A stretch of 64,000 bases of DNA from Astropecten irregularis (GCA_963971285.1 OZ020258.1:3596001-3660000), one strand, 5' to 3'. Counted from the stretch's first letter, positions 1-10,482 are shown. A program made the numbers and translations. Notes: a model not told the origin generated them from the letters alone.

Positions 1-232
1 GGTGGTTTTCTGGACCTCCTTTTGCAAGTCGCTGATATCATGCTATGGAAACTCCGTACGTGGAGCGCCCGCCCAGCACCAGAATGGCGCCCATGGCGAT
101 TACGCGTTTCAGGGAGTGTTACCCATCTTGCGTGTAGCGCTATATAATCTTTGCTGCAAACTATGTAACCAGTGGCTGATAGTGAATTCGGAACAAACAG
201 GGCAGAAATTAAACCGAGGCTGAAGGGGTTAA
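1..232. mobile_element. Right end of a piggyBac-like non-autonomous element (cut by window edge)
   Basis: The segment around 168-232 (ccagtggctgatagtga ... ggctgaaggggttaa) matches the right end of the element at 1510-1942. Ends of the form TTAACCCCTTCNGCC suggest the TTAA-inserting piggyBac group. No transposase is visible. Confidence 0.4.
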
Positions 233-233
233 T

Positions 234-345
234 AATGGGTACAAATGGGCATAACTTGGTATAAATGGGTACACCGGTACTCTGTTCTGGATATAAATGG
301 GTATAAATGGGTATAAATGAATATCAATGGTTGAAATTGGGTGTA
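234..345. repeat. Degenerate 10-bp tandem repeat (ATAAATGGGT)
   Basis: Repeated units of the type ataaatgggt / acaaatgggc / ataacttggt run through this stretch, cleanest at about 292-325. It is intronic and non-coding. Confidence 0.7.
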
Positions 346-426
346 AATTTAATGTCCTGATTGGGATACAGTCTGCAGACAGAAATACTTTGTAAGGGGA
401 AGAGACCTTTCCAAGAATCTACTCAC

Positions 427-537
427 CAATTTCACAGTTATCCCCGATGTATCCTGCGAGACACTGGCAGACATAGCCGTCCAGTAGTAACTGGCATGTC
501 GCACCGTTCAAACATGGATCACTCACACAATAATTCA
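427..537 (-). CDS. Exon 28: EGF-like repeat 27 (last exon seen)
   Basis: 37 codons, phase 1-1. Cysteine pattern CVSDPC, LNGATC, YVCQC, GDNC. O-glucose and O-fucose consensus present. It ends at a normal phase-1 donor (GTGAGT), so the gene must continue to the left of the window. No further exon is visible in 1-426. Confidence 0.9.
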
Positions 538-696
538 CTGTAATATGAAAAACATAGAGAATGTTACTGATCATTCATGCATACTGTGGAGTTCTTCGAT
601 TGCGCTGATATCCACTAAAACATCCACAGATTTTTACAATCACTCAACACATGTTACAATGATGTGTCATTGACAGAACAATTTTATTTTTCTTAC

Positions 697-807
697 CGAT
701 TTCACAGAAGGTTCCCACGTATTCGCTACGGCACGTGCATATGTAGCCGTCTTCTAGAATTTGGCAGCTGCCGTTGTTCATACAGGGATCACTCCTGCAG
801 TAATTCA
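697..807 (-). CDS. Exon 27: EGF-like repeat 26
   Basis: 37 codons, phase 1-1. Cysteine pattern CRSDPC, MNNGSC, YICTC, GTFC. O-glucose and O-fucose consensus present. Exon start and flanking intron resemble repeat 27, pointing to a fairly recent exon duplication. Confidence 0.9.
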
Positions 808-920
808 CTGTCAACAAAATCAACAAATATATGATAAGTGGGGTTGGAGGATTCACCCATATCAATGGTTGACATCCACTAACAACATCCACGGCTTCTT
901 CGTTTCATAATCAGACTCAC

Positions 921-1028
921 CGATGTCGCAGTTGACGCCCACAAAGCCGTTAGCGCACTCGCAAGAGTAGCTGTTGTTGATCAACGCACAGGAACCGTTC
1001 ACACAGGGATTGCTGGCACAGTGATCAA
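921..1028 (-). CDS. Exon 26: EGF-like repeat 25
   Basis: 36 codons, phase 1-1. Cysteine pattern CASNPC, VNGSC (C2-C3 loop one residue short), YSCEC, GVNC. O-glucose consensus present; the O-fucose spacing is broken. Two N-glycosylation sequons (NGS, NNS). Confidence 0.9.
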
Positions 1029-1347
1029 CTAATCACAAAGAAAAAACAAGGGTTGTGGATAAAAAGGATCAGTGAAAAGATTATCCCACAGAAAAACACC
1101 TTGTAGTGCCTTATCGTTTTGTCTGAACAACTTGGCCAGGCTTGCTTTTAGTTGGTGAACTAACCACAAAAAGATCAAAGGACACCACAAAATCAACATA
1201 AAACACACTTTCAAAGCAAGCAAGCATATTATACCCACTCAAATTTTCTTTCGGCCAGAAACGATACATATTCTGTAGCATTTCTTATTCCATGCTTCCA
1301 CCAAAAAATTATTACAATCAAATGTAGGGAAGGAAAGATATACATAC

Positions 1348-1458
1348 CTATTTGACATTCTGTGCCCAGATAGCCAGCATCACAGTCACAGTTGTAACCA
1401 TTTGAGGCTAGCTGGCATGTAGCCCCATTCTTGCATGGAGCATCAAAACAAAAGTCAA
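1348..1458 (-). CDS. Exon 25: EGF-like repeat 24
   Basis: 37 codons, phase 1-1. Cysteine pattern CFDAPC, KNGATC, YNCDC, GTEC. Asp replaces Ser in the O-glucose site; O-fucose consensus present. Confidence 0.9.
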
Positions 1459-1509
1459 CTATTGAGGAGCAAAAAAAGAAAGAAAACAAATTACATGTAC
1501 CGGTATAAG

Positions 1510-1942
1510 TTGTAACCCCTTCCGCCCAGGAAGCTGCTTGCAGTTCACCTCATGGCATGAGAATATTGATGTTCGCTTTGTTATTTCCATTGAAATAAAT
1601 TGAATGAGGGTACTGTCTGGAACAAGAGGTTCAATGAACCTTCATTGTCCCAGAAAATTTGCTCGTTGAGGAACATTTACCTCCAAGATGTGCATTGGAA
1701 TAATAGATCGGCATTTGTGAGCAGACCGCAATCTGTAAGATCCAAACACAGCTGGTGGCATAGAGTACAGTCTGTTTGGAATTTGGATATTGTGCAGCAG
1801 TATTCAACCATTGTGTACCCTCTTTGTTTACACCGAGCTCCCTGCACTCATAGCCCGGCCAGATGACCTCTATTTGACCGGTGGCTGATAATGAGGTCGG
1901 TACAAGCAGGGCAAAAAAACAAACGGGCTGAAGGGTTTAATT
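1510..1942. mobile_element. piggyBac-like MITE in the intron between EGF repeats 23 and 24
   Basis: Left end ttgtaaccccttccgccc and right end gggctgaagggtttaa are inverted repeats of the TTAACCCCTTC type. The right half is shared with the copy at 1-232. No coding capacity was recognised. Confidence 0.45.
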
Positions 1943-2129
1943 AGGGTAAAGGTATTGGGATTTGGGAAGAGAACAACCATTCAGATTGTACAACTTTCAA
2001 ACAATATCGTAAAACAGACCCATGAAAATTCCCTCCAGATTGGTGTTCACAATTATGAAACACACAATGAAGACCATTTTTTGTAAGAGGAATTTGTACA
2101 CATCTCTACTGTGTTTCATTTGATGATGA

Positions 2130-2420
2130 TGATGCACAGCATTTATCTAGCGCCATTTATCTGTTTAAACAACAGTTATCAATCACAAAATTGCTGAATA
2201 AAAGTAGGTTTTGAGGCTGGATTTTAAGCTTTCCAGTCCCGTGGTGTTTCTGAGAGTAGGAGAGAGAGTATTCCAAAGCTGTTTAGCTACTGATGAGAAG
2301 GCACGGTCCCCATATGTCCTAAGTCTTGTCAAAGGAACCTGGAGGACAATTCCTGGAGTACTGCGTAAGCACTTTTCAAACTGAACATCAGCTGAACATC
2401 AGCTGATGTTCTAAATTATA
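2130..2420. repeat. Probable dispersed repeat fragment
   Basis: A stretch with GATGATGATGATG, a 'tatctagcgccatttatctg' segment and 'gagagtattccaaagctg...aaggcacggtcccc' resembles dispersed repeats common in marine invertebrates. The GCGC segment loosely recalls 9310-9360. No class can be assigned. aactgaacatcagctgaacatcagctgatg at its end is a short direct/inverted repeat. Confidence 0.3.
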
Positions 2421-2463
2421 GCCCTGCTGATCAAAGCTCAAAGGGAATGTTGAATAGACTCAC

Positions 2464-2580
2464 CCCCGTTACAGTCTTTTCCAATGAAGGGGTCCACACA
2501 CAGACAGTTGTAGCCAATGGCATCTGTCAGGAGCTGGCATGTTCCATTATTCTGGCAGGGTCCGGAGAAGCAGTGGTCAA
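2464..2580 (-). CDS. Exon 24: EGF-like repeat 23
   Basis: 39 codons, phase 1-1. Cysteine pattern CFSGPC, QNNGTC, YNCLC, GKDC. O-glucose and O-fucose consensus present. The exon ends GGGG before GTGAGT, so the donor could slip by one base, but only the chosen site keeps phase 1. Confidence 0.88.
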
Positions 2581-3062
2581 CTGAGGGGGAGGAAGAAGAC
2601 ATGTAAAACGATTATAATAAAGAACCAAATGTGTCCGTTCTCAGTGTTGTACAAGAAGGGTACGTCCTATACTTGGTATGAATCGAAATAAAACAGCCCA
2701 GACAATAAGTAAAAAACTGTTGCAAACTGTTCACCAACCCAAAACGTGACATGGAATACATAAATTGCTCAGATCGAGTTACGCCTGGTTCATACTTCAT
2801 GCAAACTTTCAAAGCCAGGCAAAAATATTCTTGCACCCCAACTGTTATGTCATCCAAATTCGTTTCACATCACAATTCGCACATTGAGTAAGAACCGGGC
2901 TTTAGAAGGGTCTGATGTTGCAACCCTAGCAGGATCTTTGACCATGACCACACAGGGGGAAGAACCAGGCTCTGGAAGGGTCTGACGTTGCAAAAAAGAT
3001 CCTGCTAGCATTGTAACATCAGGCCGTCCTAACAATGGATTTTCATTGAGAAGGCAACTTAC

Positions 3063-3176
3063 AGAACTCGCAGTGGGTTCCGAAGTAGTCCACAGGGCAG
3101 GAGCAGTTGTATCCCTGGTCACGTTCCAGGATGCAGATGCCCTGGTTCAGGCATGGGTTACTGCTACAGTAATCCT
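3063..3176 (-). CDS. Exon 23: EGF-like repeat 22
   Basis: 38 codons, phase 1-1. Cysteine pattern CSSNPC, LNQGIC, YNCSC, GTHC. O-glucose consensus present; O-fucose absent (Ile before C3). Donor GTAAGT. Confidence 0.9.
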
Positions 3177-4035
3177 CTGTCATCATCGGTCATCAACGAC
3201 AGGAGAAAAGAAATGTGTATGGAAAGTTGCTGTCAAGTACGTCAAATTTGCATCCAGAAGCTACCATTGTAGAGATAGAATAGTTTAGTTGACGCATGAA
3301 ACCTTTCGACCGTCGCTAGTTACAGATCAGATCAAATAATTCAACCACACTTCATAAAATCACATTATACGACTTTCTTAGGAGGCCAAATTGAAGAGCT
3401 TAATAATCAAGGGAAATGATGCTCAAAGAATAGTATATAAATAATGAATGTTTATGAGTGAAATGGTAAGAATAATTTCATTTGTTGAAAGATGAAATAA
3501 ATAATTCATCTTTCAATGCATGAAAATATTCTTTCTTACGTATCAAAGACCCTCACATGAAATGAAACAAACTGATTGGAACCAAAATGCACGGTGGATG
3601 GAACAAATTTCAATGTTTGTGATTTATCAAATATCACATGACATACAATCCTCCAATCAAAAGACAAGGATCTACTAAGGTGTTAAATACAAAACATAAG
3701 ACTAAATTCAGTGTGTTGTGTACATTTCAGATGCAGATGTCTAATAGACGTTTCAAAACGATTCCTGTGTAAAGTGGAGGTAATAATCACTGTTGGTTTC
3801 ATGAAATCAATCAATCAATCAATATTAACATGTCAGGAGCACATCAAGCAAAACCAGTTTGATGACGATGTTAGAAATACTGCCCAAATACTCTGATTAG
3901 TTAAAATGGATACATAGTTTGCATGTTGCGTGTTAAATGCGAATAATACCATTTTGCTAACAGTCACGGCTACCTTGGGGTGAACTGTATAATACTGTAC
4001 AACAACATCTGAATTACAACAGAATCACTTCATAC
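3177..4035. other. Intron between EGF repeats 21 and 22, no feature seen
   Basis: AT-rich intronic sequence. I see only short direct repeats (for example 'aatcaatcaatcaat' near 3808) and no exon with EGF cysteine spacing on either strand. Confidence 0.5.
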
Positions 4036-4146
4036 CCTCGCAGTTTAATCCGGTGTAACCGGCCAGGCACGAGCAGGTGTAAGAGTCGTTTGTTTGCGAG
4101 CACGTTCCATTATTCACACAGGGGTGCGAGGTGCAAGGCTCCACGG
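4036..4146 (-). CDS. Exon 22: EGF-like repeat 21
   Basis: 37 codons, phase 1-1. Cysteine pattern [21 protein letters not shown]. All three Notch-type consensus sites occur: O-glucose, O-fucose, and O-GlcNAc in [10 protein letters not shown]. Confidence 0.9.
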
Positions 4147-5139
4147 CTGATGAGGGGGTGAGTTATCATGGAATGGATGGCCGAGTGAAGAAAACAAACA
4201 AACAAACGAAGACATGCAAATCACAGCAAAATGAAAGAAAACGACCAATATTTATGCAAATGAACAGAATGGAATGATAAGTGAGTTCAACCTTATGGAT
4301 CTGCTATAAAACAAATAAAATTCTCTTAATAGCACGATACATCTTGCTTACTACGAAAAAGGGGTTACCAATGAAAACTGCGCATGAAACAAATCAGGCT
4401 TATTTTCACAGGTATCCCATTTTTTAGACAAAAACAAGACGCCATCGTGCTAAGCGATTTTTTTTTTCAAACTGGCCCCATCCATCCCATACGTGTCATT
4501 CTACCATGTGAATGCAGGATATGTAGTGTGTCCATGTAGCACCAGCAAACTTGTATCATTTTATCATTATTTGAATGACTGCACTTTATATTGACACAAA
4601 CTGTGGTCTACAATATGGAAGATCGATCTATATCATGTGTAATTCCATAAATCAGGGGTCCAAAATGGTGATATTTTGGTGGAAAAACTCACATAAGTAT
4701 AAACCATTTTTTTTGTATGGACAGTAACATTACAATAGCTGAATTCCTGAAACATACTGGAAAGTAAATGGCATATTATGCAAGCTCAAGTTAGAAACTC
4801 CAAGCCTTGAATTTAACAGAGGCCATGGCCTTCATTGCCCTGGTTCTTGGCCTTGGTGCCCCCTTCAAATGTTCCCATAGACATTATGATTTTCCAATGG
4901 AAGTGCCCCTTGCAATGGAAAAGTGGCCTTGCCCCTTTCAGAACCAAATTCAAGGCCTGCATCTCGGAAAGCAACAGTGTTTAATAATGGGGTGACATAT
5001 TAAGAAAAGTGTAATAGAATGGTACAAGTTTGTGTGACGTGACATGAGCACAATACAAATCCTGACCCCTAGCTTAATTAATGCGATGACCTGCATATGG
5101 CCCGACCCAACTCCAAATGACAGCAAACATGGGCATAAC

Positions 5140-5180
5140 GGGGGAAGGGGAGGGTAGCGAGGGGGTGGGATGGTGGGGAG
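5140..5180 (+). other. G-rich tract with G-quadruplex potential
   Basis: Five closely spaced runs of three or more G's with loops of 1-6 bases on the plus strand (template strand of the EGF gene). It satisfies the usual G3+N1-7 pattern. Intronic. Confidence 0.5.
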
Positions 5181-5347
5181 GTGGTTGAGGGACAGGACAG
5201 TATGCAAGGAAAATGCGTAAACCAAAAAACACAAAGTACAGCAAACTCAAATGGCATCAGCTTACGGGACTGCAGATAACATGGGATTATTCATCACACA
5301 CACAATTAAATAACACAACAAAACACATGCCGCATTCAGCCACAAGA

Positions 5348-5503
5348 CAATGGGAGCCATTTGAGATGAGATGTCTACTGAAGTCTCAGTTTGCTATCTC
5401 TGAGCATGCGTGCACAATTGTGAGCATGTGCGCGTTGTGGTGCACGTGCATGCACGTGCGCTGTTGACTTGAAGACCGATGCTCCAAAGTCTCCCATTCC
5501 TGT
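5348..5503. mobile_element. Diverged copy of the 144-bp palindromic MITE
   Basis: The left end 'caatgggagccatttgag' and right end 'gacttgaagaccgatgctccaaagtctcccatt' match the ends of the element at 8027-8170. The centre is likewise rich in TGCATGC and CACGTG-type alternations. Confidence 0.6.
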
Positions 5504-5604
5504 GCAGAATTTGAAATGTCAGCCGTAGTTGATATTCAAGAGAGCAAGAGAGAATACCGCCCTCTTTTGGTTGCGCAGGTTCAGGCCGCCAACACATTGC
5601 TTAC

Positions 5605-5718
5605 CTATTTCGCAGTGTGTGCCGATGAAGCCAAATGGACAGTTGCAGGTGTAGCCTAAGAAGGGCTGCAAATTGCAGGTGGCACCGTTCTGACATGGGC
5701 TGCTGAAACAAAAGTTCT
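5605..5718 (-). CDS. Exon 21: EGF-like repeat 20
   Basis: 38 codons, phase 1-1. Cysteine pattern CFSSPC, QNGATC, YTCNC, GTHC. O-glucose and O-fucose consensus present. Donor GTAAGC. Confidence 0.9.
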
Positions 5719-6009
5719 CTGATGGAAAAGAAAACCCAGTGAAATGTTTCATTATGAATCTTGGGAAGGGTTTTGAGGGGGATGCTGAGGGGAACAACTA
5801 AAGGATATATCAGGTATCAGAATCTTGTACCCTCCAGTTTTCCTGTCACCATTCCTCGAACTGTAGTAAATGTTTTCTTTTGTGCTAGTGGTAGCCCTCG
5901 TTGTTGTACAGTACACCGCCTTGACTCATAAGACTCAAAACAAGCATCTTGAATGAAGACTAGGGGCCTTTACGAAACCTGGTTTGAGGCTAAGCTTGAG
6001 ACTTATTTC

Positions 6010-6425
6010 CAGTGTTGGAGTACTCGTACTCGTACTCGAACTCGAACTCAAGTACAATACGAGTACCATGACCACTATGTACTTGCCCCATACTGGGACT
6101 CATAAGTACTAAAAAAAAACCAAGTACTCGGCCCGTACTTGTAATTTCGTACTCGAACTCGTCCCCGAACTCAACAAATTGTACTCAGTGAACTTGATCC
6201 CTGTTGCAAGTACTTGAAATAAAATTCGGATGTACGACGCATCGCATTCTCTAATGGGCGCAATGTTCTAAAACTGTACTCGGGATGTACTCAAATTTGG
6301 CCCCTACTCGGACTCTGAAAAACTCGACCTCTGCTTGTTGGCCCAGGACTCCATTAAAAAGTACTCGGACTCGGCCTGTACTCGGCACTGTGTGTACTCG
6401 GAAAACTCGGTACTCAAAAAAAAAT
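6010..6425. mobile_element. TACTCG-rich repeat, possibly hAT-like
   Basis: Starts CAGTGTTGGAGTACTCG and contains many TACTCG/ACTCGG copies. A segment ending in ctcggcactg at 6390 gives an inverted CAGTGCCGAGTAC end. No matching 8-bp target duplication is visible, so the hAT assignment is a guess. Adjacent 5962-6005 matches the family also seen at 16472 and 32531. Confidence 0.45.
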
Positions 6426-6559
6426 AAAAGTTTACCTAAACCCGACCTGAGAGCAGTCTTTTGGGGTTCAAACCTTGAGGTTATCAGAACCTTACGGCTC
6501 TGTGTTTGGATGGTGAGGAAGAATACCAACAGATTGGAGGATGATTTTCTCCTACGTAC

Positions 6560-6670
6560 CGATTTCACAGTGAGTTCCTTGATAGCCATCAATGCATTCG
6601 CACGTGTAGCCATCGGAGAGTAAGTTGCACGTGGCATTGTTCTGGCAAGGGTTACTGATGCAGTAATCAA
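6560..6670 (-). CDS. Exon 20: EGF-like repeat 19
   Basis: 37 codons, phase 1-1. Cysteine pattern CISNPC, QNNATC, YTCEC, GTHC. O-glucose and O-fucose consensus present; N-A-T sequon in the C2-C3 loop. Confidence 0.9.
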
Positions 6671-7185
6671 CTAGACAACACAAATGTAAAGGAAAACGTC
6701 ACTGGTCAAATTGGGTTCTTGTTTTTTTAAAGACAGCAGTCAAATTCATTCATTTTCAATGTTTGTTTCAGCCAGCCATATGTTGAGATGACGGATTCTT
6801 TGGAAACCTCAGATATGACTCTGGCTCAGGCTTTGGATCCATCGTGTGTGATGGGTATCAAAAAGAGGTTACGGCTATGAAGTGAATGAAGTTCAAACTT
6901 CATCATATGAACAACAGTCTTCATATTGTCAGCTTTTAAATGGCTGGCAAAGCCTGAACCTCAGATTTGATTCTGGTTAGGGCATTGGCTACATCAAAAT
7001 TGAGGCTTTTGGCTACGGCTTTCTTGTAGATACTGAATGGAGTCCCAACTTCAAAAAAAGAAACTACAGTCTGCATATTGTAAGCTTTTAAAATGGCTGG
7101 CAAAGCCTGAACCACAGCCTTAGCCTCGGCTGAGTTTTCAAAATGGGCTCGTGTTTCAAAGGTGAACTGGACATTTTAGGGTTAC

Positions 7186-7296
7186 CTTCGCTACAAGTTG
7201 TCCCCAGAAATCCTTCCACGCAGTGGCAATTGTATCCATCGAACAACAGTTCGCAGGTCGCACCATTCTCACAGGGGTCGCTGAAGCAGAAATTGA
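7186..7296 (-). CDS. Exon 19: EGF-like repeat 18
   Basis: 37 codons, phase 1-1. Cysteine pattern CFSDPC, ENGATC, YNCHC, GTTC. O-glucose and O-fucose consensus present. Confidence 0.9.
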
Positions 7297-7337
7297 CTGG
7301 AAGAATATGGGGAAAGCAGATGTCATAATTACTACCC

Positions 7338-7488
7338 AGAATTTCATCTGAAGAGGAGTGAGGCGGGTTTCACGCCCAGAACTTCACCTTTAGAGGGGCG
7401 AGGCGGGTTTCAAGCCTAGAATCTCACTTTGAGAGGGGCGTGACGGGTTTCACGCCCAGAATTTCACCTTGAGAGGTGCGAGACATAT
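7338..7488. repeat. 40-bp minisatellite, about 3.75 copies
   Basis: Units begin at about 7338, 7378, 7418 and 7458 (consensus 'agaatttcacctt.agaggggcgaggcgggtttcacgccc'). The array fills most of the 199-bp intron between EGF repeats 17 and 18 and stops 7 bp from the donor of repeat 17. Confidence 0.85.
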
Positions 7489-7495
7489 TTTTTAC

Positions 7496-7618
7496 CTTGA
7501 CTGCAGGTGACGCCCAGGAAACCGGGATTACAGGTGCAGGTGAAATTAGCCTCAATGTTTCCCAGTACGATGTCACAGGTGCCTCCATTATCGCACGGGT
7601 TGCTGAAGCATGGATCCT
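7496..7618 (-). CDS. Exon 18: EGF-like repeat 17
   Basis: 41 codons, the longest repeat seen, phase 1-1. Cysteine pattern CFSNPC, DNGGTC, FTCTC, GVTC, with an expanded C3-C4 loop containing an N-F-T sequon. O-glucose and O-fucose consensus present. Its donor is 7 bp from a 40-bp minisatellite. Confidence 0.9.
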
Positions 7619-8026
7619 CTGTTCAACAGAATCAATTACTCTAGATCATAAACTGAGACAGGGAACTAGACCAACTACAATCTATGGCGGCCATCTTGCA
7701 TTGTCTATGTCAAATCCTAGGCCCTTTTTAGTTTTTTGGTCTTGGCTCCGGCTCCAGATTTGTTTCCATTTTATACATCCATTTTTTAATCAAGAAACTG
7801 ATGTCAGAATACGGGCTTTTTTGGTTTCAGTTTTCGACTTCACCTTGAACAAGAAAGCAGACGTTCAGTTTACTGGCATTGTCAGACTCACTCAGACATA
7901 AAACGTCAGCCGTAGTTTGAGTCAACATTTTGATTATGACATTGCACTCGGGTTAGGGCTCTTGCAAAAAAAAAATCACTGACTTAATAAACCTTTTCAG
8001 AGGCAATTCCAAAGCAAAACTGCATG

Positions 8027-8170
8027 CAATGGGAGACTTTGGAGAACCGGTCTTCAAGTCAACAGCACACGCACACACGTGTATGCATGCGCAAAACAAA
8101 GCGTGCATGCTCTCAATTGCGTGCCCGTGTGCTGTAGACTTGAAGACCGGTTCTCCAAAGTCTCCCATTG
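8027..8170. mobile_element. 144-bp near-perfect palindromic MITE
   Basis: Left arm CAATGGGAGACTTTGGAGAA, continuing CCGGTCTTCAAGTC, is mirrored by the right arm ending CTCCAAAGTCTCCCATTG with almost no mismatches; the centre is CACGTG/TGCATGC-rich. It would fold into a long hairpin. A diverged copy lies at 5348-5503. Confidence 0.8.
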
Positions 8171-8303
8171 ACGCTCTATTGCATGAAAACCTACTTTGTT
8201 TGTGTACGATGCCAATATGAAGAAGACAAATTAGAATACTTGCCCCTTGGATCTGAGCTTTATACTAAAATGGTTCAAACGTGACAGGAGAGTGCATGCC
8301 TAC

Positions 8304-8414
8304 CCTCGCAACTCAATCCAGACCATCCGTGAAAACAATCACACACATAGGACAGTCCATTCTCATGGCATGTTCCACTGTTCTGACAGGGGGTGGACAG
8401 ACACGGCCGGAAGG
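8304..8414 (-). CDS. Exon 17: EGF-like repeat 16
   Basis: 37 codons, phase 1-1. Cysteine pattern CLSTPC, QNSGTC, YVCDC, GLSC. O-glucose and O-fucose consensus present. The last loop CFHGWSGLSC also fits the O-GlcNAc consensus. Confidence 0.9.
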
Positions 8415-8951
8415 CTACGAGGGTGAGATGAGAAACACGTACAAACAGGACACATGCAAAAAGGTGATATTACTCATGCAGAAATGTGAAACAATTAACA
8501 CAAAACGTGTGAAATTTGTGAGTGAAAATTAAACTGTAAAAAGGAGAAAACAAGTGAAACATAAAATCATGATTTAAAACATTTGTTAAGTGTTAATTTT
8601 CACAAAGTGATGATTTCAGTGATTTATAGGCAGAATAATTTGTATTCATGATTTAGGTGACAAAGTATGACAAAACGGATTGGAAAAACACACAAGAACA
8701 TTTTGAAGAAAAAAGATGATTGGGCTTCATTCCTCATTCTGCCAAAGCAGGTAACAGTAAATGGTGAGCACTAATACGGTTAGAAATATTTACATGCACA
8801 CACAACTGAGACACATCAAATTGGGGAATATGATATGGTTACCAAAACTTTAATAATACTTTCTTCAGTTTTCAAGAAAAAAAGGTAAAGTGATTTTGTG
8901 AGAAATTAAGAGTGGAAAGTGTGACTTGAGTCGTTAGAAACTCGGGTTTAC

Positions 8952-9062
8952 CTATTTCACAATTGGTGCTGAGCCAGCCAGTAGTGCAAGCGCACTCGTA
9001 CCCAGGGTCCGTGTTGGTGCACGTGGCACCGTTCTGGCATGGGTCGCTCAGGCAAGCGTCCT
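8952..9062 (-). CDS. Exon 16: EGF-like repeat 15
   Basis: 37 codons, phase 1-1. Cysteine pattern CLSDPC, QNGATC, YECAC, STNC. Both O-glucose and O-fucose consensus present. This is the first of seven consecutive repeats (15-21) with both. Confidence 0.9.
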
Positions 9063-9299
9063 CTGGTTTGGGGATGAGGTTGACAACAAAACATTAATAT
9101 GTATTATGCAATCAACTGATAGGAAGACAGTAAATCATCGTACTTGTTCTCAGTGATATGATCCCAGCACACCCTATGATCTCACTATACATGTGACAGG
9201 GGTTGGGAATGACACACAATTGGGAATGAGGATCGGCAAAAACCATGAATCTCCATTTGTCAAATTTCTCAAACAGAAGTCATCTCCTATGATTTTGAA

Positions 9300-9362
9300 A
9301 TAATAAATAAATACTTGTATAGCGCTTTATCTAGTTATAGACTACTCAAAGTGCTTTAATAT
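9300..9362. repeat. Fragment of a dispersed repeat (tacttgtatagcgctttatct)
   Basis: The 'aaatacttgtatagcgctttat...actcaaagtgctttaat' phrase resembles a tail common to dispersed repeats in aquatic animals. Family uncertain. Confidence 0.3.
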
Positions 9363-9376
9363 TATTATTTTCCCAG

Positions 9377-9510
9377 GGGGTCGATTTCACTTACTTACTA
9401 TCAATCATACATGTAGGATTTATGATGCATTGCAGCCCTACGTAGGTACGATGGGTTATCCTTCGTAACTTGAGTTACGATCGATCATAGGGCTTTGTGA
9501 AATCGACCCC
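9377..9510. mobile_element. MITE, GGGGTCGATTTCAC family (copy 1)
   Basis: Perfect 14-bp terminal inverted repeats GGGGTCGATTTCAC / GTGAAATCGACCCC. The interior shares 'gatgggttatccttcgtaac' with copies at 18288-18427 and 23997-24124. Confidence 0.8.
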
Positions 9511-9728
9511 AGGTATGTAATTGGGCTATACATTTACATTCCTGAAACAATCGCAACTCCCTGGGGAGTACCGGTATACAGCCCCTGGTTGCTATAAGTG
9601 CACAAGGGCTAATCAAGTGCACAAAGCCTTCTCTACTCTCACAGGTACCCATTTACACCTGGGTTCAGAGCCTGAGCCGGAGCCTGAGCCTCCGTTTTGT
9701 ATAAAACGCCCTTATAATATACTCTTAC

Positions 9729-9842
9729 CTATTTCACAGTTTGTGCTTGTCCAGCCGGCAACGCAATTACACATGTAGTCTTGTAGTCCAACTAAGAGAC
9801 AGGTGGCATTGTTCTGACATGGGCTTGGCAGACACGGGTTAT
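9729..9842 (-). CDS. Exon 15: EGF-like repeat 14
   Basis: 38 codons, phase 1-1. Cysteine pattern CLPSPC, QNNATC, YMCNC, STNC. Pro replaces Ser in the O-glucose site. The O-fucose consensus is present and overlaps an N-A-T sequon. Confidence 0.9.
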
Positions 9843-9942
9843 CTAGTAGAGACATTCAAAACAAAACAATACCAGGATAAAATATCTGTGGAAGTGTGTA
9901 TCTTGTGTTCCTAGATGTCAGGAAATTTTAAAATGCTAAGTA

Positions 9943-10060
9943 CAGTGGAATGCTGCTATAATGAACACTGCTATACCGAACATCATGCTTGGCTTGGAGT
10001 AAAAAACAAAACAAATGTTGTTCTTTATAAAATCGCAATAACGAACGACTGTGTTTTGAT
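9943..10060 (+). mobile_element. pogo/Tigger-like element end (truncated)
   Basis: 'cagtggaatgctgctataat' followed by 'gaacactgctataccgaac' fits the terminal pattern CAGTGGAACCT..CTATAATGAAC..CTATACCGAAC of pogo/Tigger DNA transposons. The opposite end and any transposase were not found. Confidence 0.55.
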
Positions 10061-10368
10061 GGCGCACGGTTATTTAACAATGCTGACTTATAGTAGAAGT
10101 TGCGATGTCATCATTCTTAGTGTACCAATGACATTTTACTCGTTTGCATTAAAGTGAAAACGTATTTCAACATGGACTGTGACCGCACGGATAACGTAAG
10201 TGTACTGTCAGCTAAATTTACGGGGATGCACTTTCCAAGAATGACCAGAAACGTCTCTACTGACTGCAAATACTGCCTTTTAGTGACTTCAGGCAGCCCT
10301 ATGAGAGAGTTAGGATGCACTGATCCATATGAGATTACACAAGACTCCATCTTTATGTTAAATCTTAC

Positions 10369-10482
10369 CGACATGACAGACATCTCCGATCCATCCCCCG
10401 GGACACGTGCAGTTGAAGTCAGTGTCTCCGTCATATTCACACACGCCACCATTCTCGCATGGGTTGACGAAGCAGACGTCAA
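10369..10482 (-). CDS. Exon 14: EGF-like repeat 13
   Basis: 38 codons, phase 1-1. Cysteine pattern CFVNPC, ENGGVC, FNCTC, GDVC. Neither the O-glucose nor the O-fucose consensus is met. Confidence 0.9.

Larger units (their letters stand above)
4147..5604. other. Intron between EGF repeats 20 and 21
   Basis: Apart from a G-rich tract (5140-5180) and a diverged copy of the palindromic element (about 5348-5503), no feature is seen. Several short ORFs occur but none resembles a known domain. Confidence 0.5.

Noticed and set aside
1600-1866. 88-codon plus-strand ORF
   Set aside because: Lies inside the piggyBac-like MITE and has no cysteine spacing or other domain signal.
6251-6670. 139-codon minus-strand ORF as a gene
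   Set aside because: It runs through the TACTCG-rich repeat and reads the EGF repeat 19 exon in a wrong frame.
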